DNA of 45,695 bases. Origin: Gemmatimonas sp. Its GTDB lineage: Bacteria > Krumholzibacteriota > Krumholzibacteriia > LZORAL124-64-63. A program made the position numbers and the translations under genes. Location: positions 1 through 45,695 of the forward strand of contig PNOJ01000012.1 in the NCBI GenBank assembly GCA_013824755.1. Direction: 5' to 3'. The notes below the pieces were generated by a model that searched no databases, was not told the DNA's origin, and was given only the letters and a program-made list of their open reading frames with translations. Positions within the stretch are counted from its first letter, which is position 1; each line of letters opens with the position of its first letter. Positions 43,744-45,695 of this stretch are shown here, piece by piece.

Positions 43744-45513
43744 ATGAGCCGCTGCGACCCGCACTCCTGGTGCGACGACGGGCAGGCCGTCACCCGCCAC
43801 CTGGACCTGTCCTGGAAGGTCGATGTCGCGGCGCGCGTCCTGGAGGGCGAAGTCCGCCTGACCTTCGCCGCACCCGCGACCGGTCCGCTGGACCTGGATT
43901 CCCGCGGCCTGATCGTGGCCGGGATCCGCACCCATCGCGACGAGCCCGTCGACTGGTCCGTCGACGAGAGCGACCCCGTCCTCGGCGAACGCCTGCGGCT
44001 GGAACTGCCGACCGGCACCGAAGCGGTGACGATCCGCTACCGGACCGGTCCCGCTGCCTCGGCGCTGGGTTGGCTCGACCCGATCCAGACCACCGGCGGA
44101 CGCCACCCCTTCCTGTTCACGCAGTGCCAGCCCATCCACGCCCGCTCGCTCGTGCCCTGCCAGGACACGCCGCGGCACCGGGTCACCTACACGGCGCTCG
44201 TGGACGTGCCGGCGCCCCTGCGCGCGGTGATGTCCGCGGCGCCCGGCGGCGACGAGCCGGCCGGTCCGGGCCGCACCCGCTGGCGCTTCGCGATGCCCCA
44301 GGCCATCCCGACCTACCTGCTGGCCCTGGCCGTCGGCGACCTCGACCGCCGCGACCTCGGCCCGCGCTCGCGCATCTACGCCGAGCCGGACATGATCGAC
44401 GCCGCGGCCTGGGAATTCGCGGAGGTCGAGGCGATGATCCGGGCCGCCGAGCGGCTGTTCGGCCCCTACGAGTGGGACCGCTTCGACCTGCTGCTGATGC
44501 CGCCCGCCTTCCCCTACGGCGGCATGGAGAACCCGCGCCTGACCTTCCTGACCCCGACGCTGCTGTCCGGCGACCGCAGCCTGGTCAACGTCGTGGTGCA
44601 CGAGCTGGCCCACAGCTGGACGGGCAACCTGGTCACCAACGCGACGATGAACGACTTCTGGCTGAACGAGGGGTTCACCGTCTACGCCGAGCGGCGCATC
44701 CTCGAGGAGCTGCACGGCCGGGAGTTCGCCGACTTGCAGGGGGTCCTGCGCCGCAACGCGCTGCAGGTCCACCTCGACCAGTTCGGCCCGGACTCCCCGC
44801 TCACGAAGCTGCGCACCGACCTCGCCGGCATCGATCCGGACGAGGTCTACTCGCTGGTGCCCTACGAGAAGGGCGCCCAGTTCGTCATCCTCCTGGAGCG
44901 GGCCGTCGGCCGCCCGCGCTTCGACGCCTTCCTGCGGGAGTACATCGACCGTTTCCGCTTCCGCAGCATCACCACCGACGAGTTCATCGCCTTCCTCGAA
45001 GAGGAACTGCCCGGCGTGCTGGACGCCGTGGACGGCCGCCGCTGGATCGACGGGCCCGGCATGCCCGCCAACGAGCACCGCACCTCGGCGCCCGCCCTGG
45101 ACCGGCTGCGCGCGCTGGCCGCCGGCTGGAGCGCGGGCGCACGGCCCGGCCCGGAGTCCGCGGCCTGGTCCCCGACCGAGCTGCAGCTCTTCCTGCAGGA
45201 CCTGCCGCGCCCCCTGCCCCACGACGATTGCCGCTGGCTGGACGAGGCCTTCGCCCTGACCGGCCGCGGCAACCACGAGGTGCTGGTGGAGTGGCTGACC
45301 ATCGCCGCACGCAGCGGCTACGCGCCGGTGCGGCCGCGCCTGCGTCAGGTGCTGGGCCGCGTGGGCCGCATGAAGTACCTCAAGCCCCTCTACGGCGCGC
45401 TCATGGCCGCGGGCGACGACGGCCCCGCCTTCGCGCGCGAGGTCTTCGCGGCGGCGGCGCCCGGCTACCACCCGCTGAGCCGCGGCTCGCTCAAGAACAT
45501 CGTCGGCACCTGA
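43744..45513 (+). CDS. M1 family metallopeptidase, leukotriene A4 hydrolase/aminopeptidase-like
   Basis: This zinc aminopeptidase probably removes N-terminal residues from peptides. The 589 residues follow the LTA4-hydrolase layout. There is an N-terminal saddle (~1-205) and a catalytic domain with the exopeptidase motif GGMEN at 259-263, zinc motif HELAH at 286-290 and E309 (FWLNEGFTVYAERR). VPYEKGAQFV supplies the catalytic tyrosine. A helical C-terminal domain (~455-589) follows. No signal peptide is apparent, so it is probably cytoplasmic, unlike its lipoprotein neighbour. The ATG at 43744 has GGAGG five bases upstream. Epoxide hydrolase activity need not be present in bacterial members. 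Confidence 0.92.
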   Translation: MSRCDPHSWCDDGQAVTRHLDLSWKVDVAARVLEGEVRLTFAAPATGPLDLDSRGLIVAGIRTHRDEPVDWSVDESDPVLGERLRLELPTGTEAVTIRYRTGPAASALGWLDPIQTTGGRHPFLFTQCQPIHARSLVPCQDTPRHRVTYTALVDVPAPLRAVMSAAPGGDEPAGPGRTRWRFAMPQAIPTYLLALAVGDLDRRDLGPRSRIYAEPDMIDAAAWEFAEVEAMIRAAERLFGPYEWDRFDLLLMPPAFPYGGMENPRLTFLTPTLLSGDRSLVNVVVHELAHSWTGNLVTNATMNDFWLNEGFTVYAERRILEELHGREFADLQGVLRRNALQVHLDQFGPDSPLTKLRTDLAGIDPDEVYSLVPYEKGAQFVILLERAVGRPRFDAFLREYIDRFRFRSITTDEFIAFLEEELPGVLDAVDGRRWIDGPGMPANEHRTSAPALDRLRALAAGWSAGARPGPESAAWSPTELQLFLQDLPRPLPHDDCRWLDEAFALTGRGNHEVLVEWLTIAARSGYAPVRPRLRQVLGRVGRMKYLKPLYGALMAAGDDGPAFAREVFAAAAPGYHPLSRGSLKNIVGT

Positions 45514-45540
45514 CCCGTCGGCGACGGGTGGCGGAAACAA

Positions 45541-45566
45541 GCGGCCGGCCCCGAAGGGCCGGCCGC
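45541..45566. terminator. Bidirectional hairpin terminator between convergent genes
   Basis: GCGGCCGGCCC and GGGCCGGCCGC form an 11-bp perfect stem around CGAA (UUCG on the minus strand), extendable by AAGC/GCTT outside. On the minus strand it is followed by TTGTTT, serving the cytochrome-like gene. On the plus strand the tail CTGCTTGC is weak but follows the peptidase stop by about 30 nt. Confidence 0.75.
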
Positions 45567-45590
45567 CTGCTTGCGACTCGCGGGACAGGA

Positions 45591-45695
45591 CTACTGCGTG
45601 AGTTGGGACTGGTAGTAGGCGATGGCGTTGTCCAGCAGATCCAGGGCGTACTCGGGGTTGTGCACGCCGTGGCTGCCGTCGTTGCTGACGAAAAC
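45591..45695 (-). CDS. C-terminus of a multihaem cytochrome c-like protein (partial)
   Basis: Only the last 34 codons are in the window; the gene continues beyond 45695. The frame reads VFVSNDGSHGVHNPEYALDL, continues LDNAIAYYQSQ and ends LTQ before a TAG stop at 45591-45593. The pattern DGSxGVHNPxYxxxLLxxAI is typical of the C-terminus of multihaem c-type cytochromes, such as the cytochrome c554/NrfA-like group, where the conserved histidine may ligate a haem. No CxxCH motif is in view, so the call rests on this short motif. The terminator at 45541-45566 lies 25 nt downstream. Confidence 0.5.
   Translation of the reverse strand, partial: VFVSNDGSHGVHNPEYALDLLDNAIAYYQSQLTQ

Overview
The window is a GC-rich (visually about 70% G+C), gene-dense bacterial chromosome segment made almost entirely of housekeeping genes. 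WaaA, a GT9 heptosyltransferase-like enzyme, lipoprotein and outer-membrane-type signal peptides and a multihaem-cytochrome-like tail point to a Gram-negative envelope. The mix of genes (dnaG-rpoD, MutS2 with Smr, a WaaA resembling the Bacteroidetes-type variant, TSP3 repeats, tRNA-Sec) suggests an uncultured lineage around the FCB/Gemmatimonadota/Eisenbacteria-Krumholzibacteriota area. That placement is inference, not shown by the sequence. Promoters look like ordinary sigma-70 (TTGACA-17-TATAAT) sites and Shine-Dalgarno sequences are strong. 15 of 38 genes start with TTG or GTG, including both ribosomal protein genes.

Layout. 1-1172 (minus): rplM-rpsI with its own promoter and a ~250-nt leader. 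1169-7534 (minus): recJ-rel-dtd-maf-mtnA, tightly overlapping. 7583-7946: RNase P RNA with its promoter. 8015-8755: RNase HI with an extra N-terminal domain. 8794-9141: tRNA-Ile2(CAU)-tRNA-Val(CAC) transcription unit with promoter and terminator. 9138-25418 (minus): a nearly unbroken run, read from high to low coordinate: diacylglycerol-kinase-like, DUF5683-like, lepA, lepB, hemW, hrcA, grpE, dnaJ, rsmE, yqeY, cvpA, mutS2, dnaG, rpoD. 25450-25590: selC (tRNA-Sec) and terminator. 25640-29229: glmM-like, glmS, ridA. 29310-29551: tRNA-Phe(GAA)-tRNA-Thr(CGU) with promoter. 29627-33414: uvrA-galE. 33558-34363 (plus): mazG. 34360-38568 (minus): two tandem CNNM/CorC-type membrane proteins, a DUF1844 protein and a TSP3-repeat envelope protein. 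38614-41052 (plus): GT9 and waaA. 41043-42388 (minus): queE-queC. 42411-45513 (plus): a lipoprotein and an M1 aminopeptidase. 45591-45695 (minus): C-terminus of a cytochrome-like protein.

How the genes work together: ribosome assembly and translation (S9, L13, Dtd, LepA, tRNAs, RNase P, RsmE), DNA replication and repair (DnaG, RecJ, MutS2, UvrA, MazG, RNase HI), stress response (Rel, HrcA-GrpE-DnaJ), envelope precursor synthesis (GlmS/GlmM, GalE, GT9, WaaA, LepB) and queuosine synthesis (QueC/QueE). I see no phage, insertion sequence, CRISPR array, toxin-antitoxin or defence island. I do not find a clearly new biological system. The points that most deserve a second look are: single-base frameshifts in mutS2 and mazG, both in G/C runs; tandem repeats feeding into promoter -35 boxes upstream of the lipoprotein/queE and GT9/CNNM gene pairs; promoters whose -35 hexamer contains the stop codon of the preceding gene; hrcA without a CIRCE element; selC in the window; and unusual extra domains in RNase HI and LepB.
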